Shown: positions 35,647-45,954, counted from the stretch's first letter. The stretch is DNA of 64,000 nucleotides from Pseudomonas sp. R84 (GCF_009834515.1 NZ_CP019426.1:4267501-4331500); one strand, 5' to 3'. Notes: generated by a model not told the origin, from the letters alone. Numbers and translations: made by a program.

Positions 35647-36117
35647 ATGAGAAGCACTGATCAGTACGACCCGTTCAACCTGCAACGTTTTGTCCAGGCC
35701 CAGGACCCGGTGTTCGAACGCGTGCAACGCGAACTCGATGAGGGCCGCAAACGCAGCCACTGGATGTGGTTTGTCTTCCCGCAATTAGCCGGTCTGGGCG
35801 GCAGCGAAATGTCCCGGCGCTTCGCCATCGGTTCAGCCGAGGAAGCCCGGGCCTATCTGGCCCACGAGCTGCTCGGCGCGCGCCTGCGTACCTGCACGCA
35901 GTTAGTGCTGAAGGTGCAACAGCGCTCGATCGCGGAGATTTTCGGCCATCCCGATGACCTGAAATTTCATTCCTCGATGACGCTGTTCGCTCAGTTTTGC
36001 GCGGAAGACAGCGTGTTCAATCAGGCGTTGGAACGCTACTTCCACGGTATTCTCGATGAATGGACACTGCAGTTGCTCGACTCAAAACAGGCCCAGTTGC
36101 CCACCGATCAGGGTTGA
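35647..36117 (+). CDS. DUF1810 family protein
   Basis: 156 aa starting at the ATG at 35647 (GAGGG upstream). Contains the family signature [18 protein letters not shown] and [18 protein letters not shown]. The fold is helical; relatives include calpastatin-like annotated proteins, but function is unknown and it may act on ADP-ribose-type nucleotides. Its last 36 bp overlap the end of the convergent polB gene. Confidence 0.88.
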   Translation: MRSTDQYDPFNLQRFVQAQDPVFERVQRELDEGRKRSHWMWFVFPQLAGLGGSEMSRRFAIGSAEEARAYLAHELLGARLRTCTQLVLKVQQRSIAEIFGHPDDLKFHSSMTLFAQFCAEDSVFNQALERYFHGILDEWTLQLLDSKQAQLPTDQG

Positions 36118-38442
36118 GAAATCGTCGTCGACAAACGGCAGAATCGCATCCGCGACGGGTTGCAGTTGCCGGGTGATGTAGTGGTCGTAGTCGATGGCCG
36201 CACGGCGCACTTCCAGCGGTTCCGGGCCGGCCAGGGTGATGACATAGCTGATCCAGCCACCGTTCTGGTATTGCCGTGGCCGCCCGTGTTGCGCGTTGTA
36301 GTCGTCGGCCAACCGCGCCGCGCGCACGTGCGGCGGGACATTGCGTTCGTAGTCGTCAAGGGTGCGGCGCAGGCGTTTGCGGTAGACCAGGCGATCATCG
36401 AATTCACCGGCGAGGGTTTTGCGCACGTAGTCGCGCACATAATCCTGATAAGGCTTGCGCTGGAAAATCCGTTCGTAGAGTTCCTGCTGGAATTGCCGGG
36501 CCAACAGCGACCAATCGGTGCGTACGGTTTCCAGGCCTTTGTAGACCATTTCATCGCTGCCATCGGCACGGGTGACGAGCCCGGCATAACGTTTCTTGCT
36601 GCCCTCCTCCGCGCCGCGAATGGTCGGCATCAGAAAGCGTTTGTAGTGAATTTCGAACTGCAGTTCGAGGGCGCTCTCCAGGCCATATTCATCACGCACA
36701 TGCGCGCGCCACCAATCGTTGACGTGTTGGACCAACGCATGACCAATGGCCGCCGCTTCTTCCTGCCCGTGCGGACGACGCAGCCACACGAAGGTCGAGT
36801 CGGTGTCGCCGTAGATCACCGCGTGGCCCTGCTCTTCGATCAGCTTGCGCGTGCGCAGCATGATCTCGTGACCGCGCAGGGTGATCGATGACGCCAGCCG
36901 CGTATCGAAAAAGCGGCAACCACTGGAACCGAGCACGCCGTAGAAGGCGTTCATGATGATTTTCAGCGCTTGCGACAAAGGTGCGTTGTGTTCGCGCTTG
37001 GCGGTCTCACGACCCTCGGCAACGCGCGAGACAATCGACGGCAAACAATGGCGAGTGCGCGAGAACCGCGCGCCACGGAAGCCCGGCACCGAGTCAGCGT
37101 CATCAGGGTGCTGCAAACCTTCGATCAGGCCGACCGGGTCGATCAGAAAGGTGCGGATGATCGACGGATACAGACTCTTGTAATCGAGCACCAGCACCGA
37201 CTCATACAGGCCCGGCTGCGAGTCCATGACGAAACCGCCGGGACTGGCCTGTGGCGGATTGGTGCCGAGGTTCGGCGCAACAAAACCCTGGCGATGCATC
37301 AACGGCATGTACAAATGTGTGAACGCGGCGACCGAGCCGCCGCTTCTGTCCGCCGGCAATCCGGTGACGCTGGCGCGCTCCAGCAGGAAGGTCAGCAATT
37401 GGGTCTTGGCGAAGATCCGCGTGACCAGTTCGCAGTCCTTGAGGTTGTACTTGGCCAGCGCCGGTTTGTCCTCGGCGAACATGCGGTTGATTTCGTCCAT
37501 GCGCTGGTACGGGTTGTCGATGGCTTTGCCTTCGCCGAGCAGGGTCTGGGCGACGTTTTCCAGACTGAACGAGGGGAAACTCCAGGTCGCCGAACGCAGG
37601 GATTCGATGCCATCGATGATCAGCCGCCCCGCCGCCGAGGCGAAGTAGTGATTGCGGCTGCCGTGTTCGCGCCATTGCATCTCCTCGCCGCCACGGCCGA
37701 TCTTCAGCGGCACGCCGAGGCGCCGCGCGTGTTCGTGGAGGATGCGCAGATCGAACTGCACGACGTTCCAGCCGATGATCGCGTCGGGGTCGTGCCGGGC
37801 AAACCAGTCGTTGAGCTTCTTCAGAATGACCGTGCGTGAGTCGCAGTATTCGAGGTCGAAGTCGACGATGCTGGCGTCGCCGTTCGGCGCACCGAGCATG
37901 TACACCTGACGCTCGCCGCAGCCTTCGAGGGCGATGGAGTACAGCTCGCCGGTTTCGGTGGTTTCGATGTCCAGCGAAACCAGCCGTAGTTTCGGTCGAT
38001 AATCGGGGTCAGGTTTGAGCTGGGCGTTGAGCAATACGCCGTCGGCATCGGGCGTGCCACTGAACCGCACCGGCGCGGTGATAAAGCGCTCCATCAGGTA
38101 GCGCTCCGGCGGGCGCACGTCGGCTTCGAAGACGTCGACACTGTTGCGGTTGAGCGCGGTTTCCAGGCGCATCAATTGGCCGTGTTGCTGACAATACAGA
38201 CCGAGCACCGGGCGATGCTCGAAATCCTGCAGGGCCAGCGGGCGCAGTTCGACGTTCTTTTCGTCGTGCAGCAGGCATTCGGCCGCTGCGCGCTGCTCGG
38301 CGGGGATAAACGCCACCGACGGCTGATGCGGCAGGCGCACACGGCGCGGCCCGGCGTCGGTCGCCAGCCAGAACTCGACTTCGGTGCCGGCCGGGGTATC
38401 GCGCCAATGTCGGGTCAGGACGAAGCCCTGCGGTAAATCCAC
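36082..38442 (-). CDS. polB: DNA polymerase II (family B)
   Basis: 786 aa, close to the 783 of E. coli PolB. The 3'-5' exonuclease motifs are intact: D158/E160 (SLDIETT), N226-D231 (WNVVQFD) and Y332-D336 (YNLKD). Polymerase motif A is DYKSLYPS (D420), motif [15 protein letters not shown], motif C YGDTDST (D546, D548). It restarts stalled forks and is SOS-linked in E. coli. The start is taken at the GTG at 38442 with GAGG eight bases upstream; a GTG one codon earlier is possible. Its 3' end overlaps the DUF1810 gene by 36 bp. Confidence 0.95.
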   Translation of the reverse strand: MDLPQGFVLTRHWRDTPAGTEVEFWLATDAGPRRVRLPHQPSVAFIPAEQRAAAECLLHDEKNVELRPLALQDFEHRPVLGLYCQQHGQLMRLETALNRNSVDVFEADVRPPERYLMERFITAPVRFSGTPDADGVLLNAQLKPDPDYRPKLRLVSLDIETTETGELYSIALEGCGERQVYMLGAPNGDASIVDFDLEYCDSRTVILKKLNDWFARHDPDAIIGWNVVQFDLRILHEHARRLGVPLKIGRGGEEMQWREHGSRNHYFASAAGRLIIDGIESLRSATWSFPSFSLENVAQTLLGEGKAIDNPYQRMDEINRMFAEDKPALAKYNLKDCELVTRIFAKTQLLTFLLERASVTGLPADRSGGSVAAFTHLYMPLMHRQGFVAPNLGTNPPQASPGGFVMDSQPGLYESVLVLDYKSLYPSIIRTFLIDPVGLIEGLQHPDDADSVPGFRGARFSRTRHCLPSIVSRVAEGRETAKREHNAPLSQALKIIMNAFYGVLGSSGCRFFDTRLASSITLRGHEIMLRTRKLIEEQGHAVIYGDTDSTFVWLRRPHGQEEAAAIGHALVQHVNDWWRAHVRDEYGLESALELQFEIHYKRFLMPTIRGAEEGSKKRYAGLVTRADGSDEMVYKGLETVRTDWSLLARQFQQELYERIFQRKPYQDYVRDYVRKTLAGEFDDRLVYRKRLRRTLDDYERNVPPHVRAARLADDYNAQHGRPRQYQNGGWISYVITLAGPEPLEVRRAAIDYDHYITRQLQPVADAILPFVDDDFSTLIGGQLGLF

Positions 38443-38640
38443 CACTGCAACCTCAGGAATTGAATCAGAGAGGCATTCTACGCGGCATTGCCCGGGATGA
38501 CCCTGACGATAAATCGGCGCCAACCACGGAAAAAACCGGCGAATGACGTTTTTTGCGTGTTATCTGCCGCTTTGCCACCTTGCCCTGCGCGCTTGCGTCT
38601 ACGATGCTTGGAGAACAACGACAACACCTGAGTAACCGCC

Positions 38641-39081
38641 ATGAAGACCGTCGCCCAACTGCTCAAGCTCAAAGATCAGAAAAATCAGGAAGTGCACCAG
38701 ATCAAACCTGATCACATGGTGCTCGAAGCGCTGATGAAGATGGCCGAGAAAAACGTCGGCGCCTTGCTGGTGGTCGAAGACGATAAAGTGGTCGGCATCA
38801 TCAGCGAACGCGACTACGCGCGCAAACTAGTGCTGCATGGCCGCTCATCCGTGGGCACACCGGTGCGCGACATCATGGTGGCGAACGTGATCACCGTGGA
38901 CACTCATCAAACCGTCGACACCTGCCTGGGCATCATGTCCGACAAACGCCTGCGGCACTTGCCGGTGGTGGAGAACGGCAAGCTGATCGGCTTGCTGTCG
39001 ATCGGTGACCTGGTCAAGGAAGCGATTGCCGAACAGGCGGAGCTGATCAAACAGCTGGAGCAGTACATTCGCGGGGAATAA
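38641..39081 (+). CDS. CBS-domain protein
   Basis: 146 aa made of two CBS motifs (about 8-65 and 75-132), with VGIISERDYARKLV and RHLPVVENGKLIGLLSIGDL. A C-terminal helix (EAIAEQAELIKQLEQYI) follows. Such stand-alone Bateman modules bind adenine nucleotides and act as energy sensors of partner proteins. It is divergent from polB, 198 bp away. No partner is obvious. Confidence 0.88.
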   Translation: MKTVAQLLKLKDQKNQEVHQIKPDHMVLEALMKMAEKNVGALLVVEDDKVVGIISERDYARKLVLHGRSSVGTPVRDIMVANVITVDTHQTVDTCLGIMSDKRLRHLPVVENGKLIGLLSIGDLVKEAIAEQAELIKQLEQYIRGE

Positions 39082-39105
39082 ATCCCAAAGACACCACCGC
39101 CCCCC

Positions 39106-39194
39106 TGTAGGAGTGAGCCTGCTCGCGATGGCGTTCTGTCAGCTAAAAACAAGGTGGCTGACAAACCGCTATCGCGAGCAGGCTCACTCCTACA
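39106..39194. repeat. REPIN, GTAGGAGTGAGCC type
   Basis: TGTAGGAGTGAGCCTGCTCG and CGAGCAGGCTCACTCCTACA enclose about 45 bp, in the convergent gap between the CBS gene and the GST gene. Confidence 0.92.
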
Positions 39195-39212
39195 TTTGAA
39201 TCTGTGGTGTGT

Positions 39213-39836
39213 TCAGGACGGCCAGTGCCGGGCAAACACCGGTGCCAGCACCGGATGCCGGTCAATCCGTTGCAACCACGCATAAAACCCCGGCCGCGTC
39301 TGGCGCAAATGCTCGCGGCTGCCCGCCCAGCGCGTCACCACCGCCGCCAGCACATCCAGCGCCCCCGGCGTTTCGTCATCCAGATACAACTCGGCGGAAA
39401 ACTGGTCGGCAAACACCTCCCAATTCCAGTGCAAACGCTCACGCGCGCCGGCGACCAGATTCTGCCGCGAGGCGTCATCGGGCATCAGCAGCCAGCGCTC
39501 CGGATAATCGATGACGCCGATCGCCGCGTAACAGTTGCTGACGATGTAGACCAGACCGCGAATCGCCTGATCACGATCATTCGCCTTGGCTGGCAGCAGG
39601 CCGGACTTGGGAAACGTCAGGCCCAGATGAATCAGGATTGCCGCGCTTTCGGTGATGGCGCTGCCGTCGGGCAGTTGCAAGGTCGGTATCTGCTTGAGTG
39701 GATTGAGCTGGGCCAGCGCCTCGGCGGCTTCGCTGCTGGCTTCGATATCGATGAAACGGTAAGCGATCTGGCACAGCTCCAGCGCCGCTTCGATGGCGGC
39801 TGCGCCTGAATTCCTGTGCCCGTAGAGCTGGTACAT
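39213..39836 (-). CDS. Glutathione S-transferase family protein
   Basis: 207 aa from the ATG at 39836, eight bases after a GGGGG stretch. The N-terminal thioredoxin-like domain (about 1-78) shows MYQLYGHRNSGAAAIEAALE and the glutathione-binding LKQIPTLQLPDGSAITESAAI. The helical C-terminal domain starts near residue 85. The catalytic position near residue 9 is Ser/Asn in NSGA, as in many bacterial GSTs. Substrate unknown. Confidence 0.85.
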   Translation of the reverse strand: MYQLYGHRNSGAAAIEAALELCQIAYRFIDIEASSEAAEALAQLNPLKQIPTLQLPDGSAITESAAILIHLGLTFPKSGLLPAKANDRDQAIRGLVYIVSNCYAAIGVIDYPERWLLMPDDASRQNLVAGARERLHWNWEVFADQFSAELYLDDETPGALDVLAAVVTRWAGSREHLRQTRPGFYAWLQRIDRHPVLAPVFARHWPS

Positions 39837-40947
39837 ATCCAATCCCCCCGAAAAGACCATTGCCACAGGGTAGATGGCTGTAGCGTGGGTGTAGAAAAAA
39901 TCTGCCTGTGTATCGGTTTTGGCACGGTTTTCCCATGCACTCGCGACTTGCGAATTCAAACCTCGCAAAACAGCGCTTGCGGTGCCCATCCCGCACCAAG
40001 AGCAATCATCGAACGTTATCCGCGTTCTTGTAAGGTGCGATACCGAACCAAAAGTTCGCGTATCCGAGCTGGCAACAGGAGTTCACCGCGTGAATCTTCA
40101 AACGCTCTGCCGCATCACAGCCTCTTTGCATTTATCCGTTCGCCGCCGAGTTCATCCGAACAGTCCCGGCTGCCTTCACACTTACTTTATTACCTGACAC
40201 CTAGACAGCGCACTGCGTTCGGCAATGAGTTATTGGCCGACGGCATCGTGCTATTTATTTTTTAAATAAGACTCGGACATTTACTACGCAAACGCAGTAC
40301 GCATTGAGCGATAGCAGGATTGTCGAACAATAACTTTCAACGCCATTGCAAGTGCACCAAAACTGCTCCACGGGTTTGAACTATTCAGTACTTCAAACAC
40401 TGATTTAATTTAACCAACAACAAGGAACATGCCCCGTGAGCCGCTAAAACATTGACCCGCACCAATTCAGTCCGCCGCGCACCAGCAAGTGCCCTGGCCG
40501 CAAGCCAAGCCGCCGCTCTATCCCGCCGATCAGCGTGATGTGGCGCACAGCCTGACTCGCCTGTGAAAAAGCTCCCTCGACTGGAGTAACGGCAATCTGC
40601 GCGCCATGGAAAAACCACGACAAGGGTAAAACTTATATAAATGCGACATGGGTAACACTCATGAAATACGCACTCTACATTTCAGCAACATATGGCACAG
40701 CGGTTGCTATGTGTAACAAGCATGAGACACCGAACGTTGTCTTAAGCAATAGAAGAACAACCAGGGAATGGCTAATGAACACTCGAAGTCGATGGCGCTA
40801 AGCCAGTAAGTTTGCAAAAGCCTTGTTACCGGATAGTTCAACTATCGGCTTCTGCTCACCTTGAAGAAAGTTGCACCCACCCACTCGAACATCTCCTGGA
40901 TGTTCGGACGGCACCTTATTGCCCTTCATCAACCCGAGGGAGCTTTA
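39837..40947. other. 1.1-kb gene-poor region upstream of tonB
   Basis: No intact gene with a ribosome binding site is visible. A frame at about 39990-40150 (+) reads VRVSELATGVHRVNLQTLCR, reminiscent of an HTH regulator but without a usable start or full length. A second short coding-like island lies at 40456-40629. The 40180-40400 and 40630-40860 parts are A/T-rich and may hold the tonB promoter. A short AUG frame at 40775 (MNTRSRWR) has AGGGA upstream and could be a leader peptide. The region looks decayed. Confidence 0.4.
40456..40629 (+). pseudogene. Possible gene remnant with internal stop
   Basis: One frame reads QQVPWPQAKPPLYPADQRD and AHSLTRL, then TGA at 40564, then KSSLDWSNGNLRAMEKPRQG and TAA at 40627. 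The composition is GC-rich and codon-like in contrast to its A/T-rich flanks, and TGA could replace a Trp codon. I do not recognise the parent family. Confidence 0.22.
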
Positions 40948-41772
40948 ATGAACGATGCGGTAAAGCACAGAACCCTGCCGGGGCCGTTGCGGGAAGCGCC
41001 AATTCCGCCGCCACCGGGCAGGCCGGCGTTTAAAGCCAATACGTCGCAACCTGGCGGGCTGAACAAACAGCAGATGGTGTTGCTGGTGGCTGTGTCGGCG
41101 CTGATACATGGCGGCGCTTGGTGGTTTCTCCAGCAATCCAAAACAGAGCCATTGCCAACGCCACCGCAGATTCCGGAAATGACCGTCGAGCTGACCAGCC
41201 CGACGCCACCGGCACCACCCACCCCAGAACCGCCGCCTCCGCCTCCTCCGCCACCACCGCCGGAGCCTGAACAACCGGTGGAAGACGAGGACGCGGTCAA
41301 GCCACCGCCAAAACCGGTGGAGAAACCCAAGCCGATCGAAAAACCGAAACCGGTCGAGAAGCCGAAACCGGTGAAAAAGGTCGAGCAGCCGAAAGCTCCA
41401 CCCGCTCCGGCACAACCCGCCGCGCCTGCTGCCCCGGCCACCCCGAGCGCGCCACCGGCTCCTGCCGCCGCGCCGGGTCCGGTCAAGGAGTCGGCAGCGA
41501 TTTCCGGTCTCGCCAGCCTTGGCAATCCGCCGCCGGAATACCCGTCGCTGGCGCTGCGGCGCAACTGGGAAGGCAGCGTGGTGCTGCGCATTCAGGTGCT
41601 GGCCAACGGTCGCGCCGGCTCGGTGACGGTGACCAAGTCCAGCGGCAAGCCGCAACTGGATGACGCCGCCGTCGCTGCGGTGAAGAACTGGAAATTCATT
41701 CCGGCCAAACGCGGTGACACGCCGATCGACGGCTTCGCCACGCAGACCATCGATTTCAAATTGCCGCAATAA
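40948..41772 (+). CDS. tonB: TonB energy transducer
   Basis: 274 aa, start at 40948 with GAGGGAGC upstream. One membrane anchor (about 43-61, MVLLVAVSALIHGGAWWFL) preceded by a 40-residue cytosolic Pro-rich tail, as in Pseudomonas TonB1. A long Pro/Lys-rich periplasmic spacer (about 70-190) with PKPVEKPKP repeats follows. The C-terminal TonB domain (about 195-274) carries EYPSLALRRNWEGSV. It couples the proton-motive force to outer-membrane receptors. First gene of a tonB-exbB-exbD unit placed just before a receptor gene. Confidence 0.93.
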   Translation: MNDAVKHRTLPGPLREAPIPPPPGRPAFKANTSQPGGLNKQQMVLLVAVSALIHGGAWWFLQQSKTEPLPTPPQIPEMTVELTSPTPPAPPTPEPPPPPPPPPPPEPEQPVEDEDAVKPPPKPVEKPKPIEKPKPVEKPKPVKKVEQPKAPPAPAQPAAPAAPATPSAPPAPAAAPGPVKESAAISGLASLGNPPPEYPSLALRRNWEGSVVLRIQVLANGRAGSVTVTKSSGKPQLDDAAVAAVKNWKFIPAKRGDTPIDGFATQTIDFKLPQ

Positions 41773-41821
41773 CCGAACGCTCAATCAACGCACAACCGAA
41801 TAACGCAAGCGAGGTGTCACC

Positions 41822-42526
41822 ATGAACGATTTGTCTTCGATGATTGTCCCCGGCGTGCTCTGGGGTCTGGTGCTGTTTTCCGTGGTCAGCTGGGCGATCC
41901 TGCTGGTCAAGTCGGCGCAGTACCTGCGGCAGAAAGCGCAGAACAAACAATTCACAAAAGCCTTCTGGGGCGCGCCGGATCTGCTCACCGCCGCCGAGCA
42001 CGCCAGTCAATATCCGGGTTCGCTGGCGCGCATCGCCAGCAGCGGTTTCGAGGCGCTGCTGGTGGAAGATTCGCCGCGCACCACGCAGCAATTGGCGCAC
42101 ACCATCAACCGTTCGGATCGCCTCGAGCGCAACCTGCGCCAACAGATCCAGAAGGAACGCCGCTCGCTGGAAAACGGCCAGGCAATCCTCGCCAGTATCG
42201 GCAGCACCGCGCCGTTCATTGGCCTGTTCGGCACCGTGTGGGGAATCATGGAAGCGCTGAAAAGCATCGGCGAAACCGGTTCGGCCAGCCTTGAAGCGGT
42301 CGCCGGGCCGATCGGCCACGCGCTGATCGCCACCGGTGTCGGCATCGCCGTCGCGGTGCCGGCGGTGCTGATTTACAACTTCTTCCTGCGCCGCCTGAAA
42401 CTCGCTTCGGCAGACATGGATGACTTCGCCCACGACTTCGACGCCCTCGCCTCGCGCAGTGCGTTTTCCATCAGCCGTCAGGCGATCGCCAGCAAAACCA
42501 CAGCCGCCGTGCGGGAGGCCAGCTGA
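41822..42526 (+). CDS. exbB: ExbB proton-channel subunit
   Basis: 234-aa MotA/TolQ/ExbB family protein with three transmembrane segments: about 8-28, 125-150 and 165-190. The conserved stretch SIGSTAPFIGLFGTVWGIMEAL lies at the second. It forms the pentameric inner-membrane motor with ExbD. GAGGTGTC lies upstream, and the stop codon overlaps the exbD ATG (TGATG). Confidence 0.94.
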   Translation: MNDLSSMIVPGVLWGLVLFSVVSWAILLVKSAQYLRQKAQNKQFTKAFWGAPDLLTAAEHASQYPGSLARIASSGFEALLVEDSPRTTQQLAHTINRSDRLERNLRQQIQKERRSLENGQAILASIGSTAPFIGLFGTVWGIMEALKSIGETGSASLEAVAGPIGHALIATGVGIAVAVPAVLIYNFFLRRLKLASADMDDFAHDFDALASRSAFSISRQAIASKTTAAVREAS

Positions 42527-42927
42527 TGTCTTTTTCTACTCAGGACAGCGATGAAGTGCTCAGCGAAATGAACGTCACGCCGCTGGTCGACGTGATGCTC
42601 GTGCTGCTGGTGGTGTTCATCGTCACCGCACCGCTGATGACCAACGCGATCAAGGTCAACCTGCCGAAAACCGACGCCGTCGCTCCCGCCGAAAAGAAGG
42701 ATCCGGTGGTGGTCAGCGTCGATCAGGACGGCAAGTTCTATCTGGCGAAAACCGAGCTGGCCCCGGAGTCCCTCGAAGCCAGCCTCAAGGAGGTCAAGGC
42801 CAAGGACGCCGAAGTCCGCGTGCAGTTGCAGGCCGACTCCGCCGTCAATTATGGCCAGGTGGCCAAGGCCATGGCGTCGATCGAACGCTCGGGCATCACC
42901 AAAATATCGGTGATGACCACCCACTGA
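42526..42927 (+). CDS. exbD: ExbD motor subunit
   Basis: 133 aa. Single membrane helix near residues 17-37 containing the proton-carrying Asp in NVTPLVDVMLVLLVVFIVTA (D19). The periplasmic ExbD/TolR domain follows. Translationally coupled to exbB by a one-base overlap. The genes tonB-exbB-exbD form one operon. Confidence 0.94.
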   Translation: MSFSTQDSDEVLSEMNVTPLVDVMLVLLVVFIVTAPLMTNAIKVNLPKTDAVAPAEKKDPVVVSVDQDGKFYLAKTELAPESLEASLKEVKAKDAEVRVQLQADSAVNYGQVAKAMASIERSGITKISVMTTH

Positions 42928-42929
42928 GT

Positions 42930-42969
42930 GCGGTGCCGGGCGCGCCTTGAGAGACGCACCCGGCACCGC
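42930..42969 (+). promoter_or_regulatory. GC-rich hairpin between exbD and the receptor gene
   Basis: GCGGTGCCGGG and CCCGGCACCGC form an 11-bp stem immediately after exbD, with no T tract. It may lower read-through or protect the upstream mRNA, separating the motor genes from the receptor gene 165 bp further on. Confidence 0.5.
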
Positions 42970-43134
42970 TCGCTGACTCCCGTCGCAATCAGCCGACCGA
43001 AAAAACGCCATGCGTCTTCGGAGGGGATCGGCTTGCTTGAAGAAAGTGGTTTTCCGCACGCGGTATCACCGATAGCGGAGCAATGAGGGGCTCACAAGGC
43101 CAATTCGATAACGTCTAAAAAGTCGGAAATAACC

Positions 43135-45846
43135 ATGCTGATGAACACTCCACGCTTCACGCTCAAACCTTTGGTGGCAACGATTTCTCGTCACCGTTTT
43201 GTTCCGTTGTATCTGGTGGCCATGGGGATGGGCGCCGGGAATGTGCAGGCGGCCGAGGACGACAACACCGGCGTCCCGGCGGCTGCGGCGGTGGTTGCGC
43301 CGACCACGCAACTGCAACGGGTGGAAGTGACGGGTTCGGCGATTCGCCGGGTCGATGCGGAAACGGCGGTGCCGATCACCATTCTCAAGGCCGATGAGCT
43401 GCGCAAACAAGGCGTGACCACCACCGCCGAACTGGTGCAGCGCATCACTGGCAGCCAGTCGATCAACAACAGCGCAGGCTCGGTCGGCGCGGCGACTGGC
43501 GGCGCCTCGTTCGCTGACATGCGCGGCATCGGCGCGAACAAGACGCTGGTGCTGCTCAACGGTCGACGTCTGGCCAACAACGCCTTGTCGGGGACCAACT
43601 CCGCCGGCGGCGCGGTGGATCTGAACATGATCCCGTTTGCCGCCATCGAGCGCGTCGAAGTGCTGCGCGACGGCGCCTCGGCCCTGTACGGCACCGACGC
43701 CATCGGCGGCGTGATCAACTTCATCACCAAGAAATCCCTGACCGACGGCCAGTTGACCCTCGGCGGCGAAACCCCGACCCACAGCGGTGGCGGTGCAACC
43801 AAAGACATGAGTGCCAGTTGGGGCTACGGCGATCTGGAGGAGGACCGCTTCAACGTGCTCGGCGTGTTCAACTACAACAAGCAGCAGAACCTCGACGCCA
43901 ACGACCGCTCGTTCGCCACCGACTACGCCCCCGGTCGCGGCCTCGATCAGACCTCCGGCACCGCGTTCCCCGGTAACTACAGCCAGAACGGCAACGCCAC
44001 CAACCCGTTGGCCAACAGCAATTGCAACGGCCCCAACCTGATCGCCCGCGATGGCTTGTGCCGTTTCAGCACCCGCGAATACATCGACCTGGTGCCGCAA
44101 ACCGAGAAGACTTCGTTCTTTGGCAAAACCACCGGCAAGCTCGGCGACGATCACAACGTCAACCTCGAATACTTCTGGTCGCGCAACAACAACGCCGTCG
44201 CCGTCGGCCCTGCGCCGCTGACCGGGCTGAGTCTCGATTCCTCGTCACCCTACTACCCCGGCAACGGCATCACCCCGGCGCCGACCGATTTCGCCCTCGA
44301 CCCGACGCAACCGGTCGATGTGAACTGGCGCGAAACCGCTGCCGGCCCGCGTGAATCGAAAGACCAGAATACCAGCCAGCGCTTCCTGCTCAGTTTCGAT
44401 GGTCTGGTCGGCGGTTGGGATTACAACGTCGGCGCCTCGTACAACCAGAACAAAATCGTCTCCAGCGTCACCAGTGGCTATGTCAGCGATCAGGCAATGA
44501 TCGACGGTCTGGCCAGCGGTTTGCTCAACCCGTTCGGCCCGCAGTCGGCCGCTGGTCAGCAGTACATCGACAACGCGGCATATCACGGCGCCTATTCGAC
44601 TGCTGTGGGCCGTGTAGCCGGTTTCGATGGTCGTATCAGTCGTGAAATCGGCGACTGGTTCGGTGCCGGCCCGTCCGGTCTGGCGCTGGGTGGCGAGTAC
44701 CGCAAGGAGAAATTCCATCAGGACTTCGAGTCGTTCGCCGGCGACATCCAGAGCCTCGGCATCGACCCGGCCGGCAGCGTCGAAGGCGACCGCAGCGTGA
44801 AAGCCGCCTACGCAGAAATCAACGTGCCGGTGCTCGACAGCCTCGAACTGTCCGCCGCCGTGCGTCACGACAAATACAGCGACTTCGGCAGCACCACCAA
44901 CCCGAAATATTCGTTCCGTTATCAGCCATTGAAAGAGCTGGTGGTACGTGGCGCCTATAGCGAAGGTTTCCGTGCGCCGTCGCTGTACGAGCTGTATTCG
45001 CCGCGCAGCATCACCTTCACTCAGGGCTACTACAACGACCCGGTGCTATGTACCGGCGGTGTGGTGCAACCGGGCGGCAACGGCGGCCGCGATTGCGGTC
45101 AGCAGTTCCTCAACCAGATTGGCGGCAACGAAGACCTGGCCCCGGAGAAGGCACGCAACGTGACCCTCGGCTTCGTCTATCAGCCGATCAACAACCTGTC
45201 AGTAGGTCTGGATTTCTGGTGGATTCACATCTCCAACCAGATCCAGCCGTTCCCGGAGTCCACCGTGTTTGATCAGGCCGGTTCCTACCCGGACCGCTTC
45301 GTGCGCAATGCCGATGGCACGCTCAACTACATCGTCACCGGCAACGCCAACCTCGGCATCGTCGAAACCAACGGTGTCGACGTGTCGCTCGACTATCGCT
45401 TCCCGAACACGCCTTACGGTCAGTTCGGTCTGGGCCTGCAAGGCACTTACGTTGACGAGTACGACTTCCAGAGCACCATCAAAGGCCCATTCACCGACAA
45501 GGTCGGCGACTTTCAGGGTGACGGCGTGATCGCGCGCTGGAAGCACAACCTCACCGGCAGCTGGACCTTCGGCGCGGCGCGGGCGGCGCTGACCAACCGC
45601 TTCACCACCGGTTACAACGACTACGACCGCGACACCCACGCACGCGTGGCGTCGTATTCGGTGTGGGACCTGTCGGCCGGCTATACCTTCAACAAGGTGC
45701 TGGACGTCGATGCCGGGATGAAGAACGTGTTCGACCGCAACCCGCCGTTTTCCAACCAGGCTTATAACTTCCAGAGCGGCTATGACCCGCGCTATACCGA
45801 TCCGCTGGGGCGTACCTTGTTTGCGCGCATGACTTACCACTTCTAA
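43135..45846 (+). CDS. TonB-dependent outer-membrane receptor (large plug/barrel type)
   Basis: 903-aa precursor. The N-terminal leader ends near NVQAAED (residue 40). The plug domain spans about 60-200, with RRVDAETAVPITILKADEL, MRGIGANKTLVLLNGRRL and ERVEVLRDGASALYGTDAIG. The 22-strand barrel follows and ends in the expected aromatic TLFARMTYHF. It matches the receptor class typical of Caulobacter/Xanthomonas-type nutrient receptors more than ferric-siderophore ones, and no secretin/N-terminal signalling domain is present. It lies between tonB-exbBD and yejABEF, suggesting a peptide or oligomeric ligand. Confidence 0.9.
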   Translation: MLMNTPRFTLKPLVATISRHRFVPLYLVAMGMGAGNVQAAEDDNTGVPAAAAVVAPTTQLQRVEVTGSAIRRVDAETAVPITILKADELRKQGVTTTAELVQRITGSQSINNSAGSVGAATGGASFADMRGIGANKTLVLLNGRRLANNALSGTNSAGGAVDLNMIPFAAIERVEVLRDGASALYGTDAIGGVINFITKKSLTDGQLTLGGETPTHSGGGATKDMSASWGYGDLEEDRFNVLGVFNYNKQQNLDANDRSFATDYAPGRGLDQTSGTAFPGNYSQNGNATNPLANSNCNGPNLIARDGLCRFSTREYIDLVPQTEKTSFFGKTTGKLGDDHNVNLEYFWSRNNNAVAVGPAPLTGLSLDSSSPYYPGNGITPAPTDFALDPTQPVDVNWRETAAGPRESKDQNTSQRFLLSFDGLVGGWDYNVGASYNQNKIVSSVTSGYVSDQAMIDGLASGLLNPFGPQSAAGQQYIDNAAYHGAYSTAVGRVAGFDGRISREIGDWFGAGPSGLALGGEYRKEKFHQDFESFAGDIQSLGIDPAGSVEGDRSVKAAYAEINVPVLDSLELSAAVRHDKYSDFGSTTNPKYSFRYQPLKELVVRGAYSEGFRAPSLYELYSPRSITFTQGYYNDPVLCTGGVVQPGGNGGRDCGQQFLNQIGGNEDLAPEKARNVTLGFVYQPINNLSVGLDFWWIHISNQIQPFPESTVFDQAGSYPDRFVRNADGTLNYIVTGNANLGIVETNGVDVSLDYRFPNTPYGQFGLGLQGTYVDEYDFQSTIKGPFTDKVGDFQGDGVIARWKHNLTGSWTFGAARAALTNRFTTGYNDYDRDTHARVASYSVWDLSAGYTFNKVLDVDAGMKNVFDRNPPFSNQAYNFQSGYDPRYTDPLGRTLFARMTYHF

Positions 45847-45865
45847 CCAAGAGCACCGCAACTCC

Positions 45866-45954
45866 TGTAGGAGTGAGCCTGCTCGCGATAGCGTTTTTTC
45901 AGTCAACCTTGCAGGGTCTGACTTGGCCTCATCGCGAGCAGGCTCACTCCTACA
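45866..45954. repeat. REPIN, GTAGGAGTGAGCC type
   Basis: Complete inverted pair in the gap between the receptor gene and yejA; the spacer has an altered centre (GTTTTTTCAGTCAACCTTGC). Confidence 0.92.

Noticed and set aside
40661-40801. 46-codon frame MKYALYISATYG...
   Set aside because: No ribosome binding site before its ATG, no recognisable family and it lies in a decayed A/T-rich stretch.
40600-40947. Fur box upstream of tonB
   Set aside because: I searched for GATAATGATAATCATTATC-like palindromes and found no good match here or upstream of 55672.
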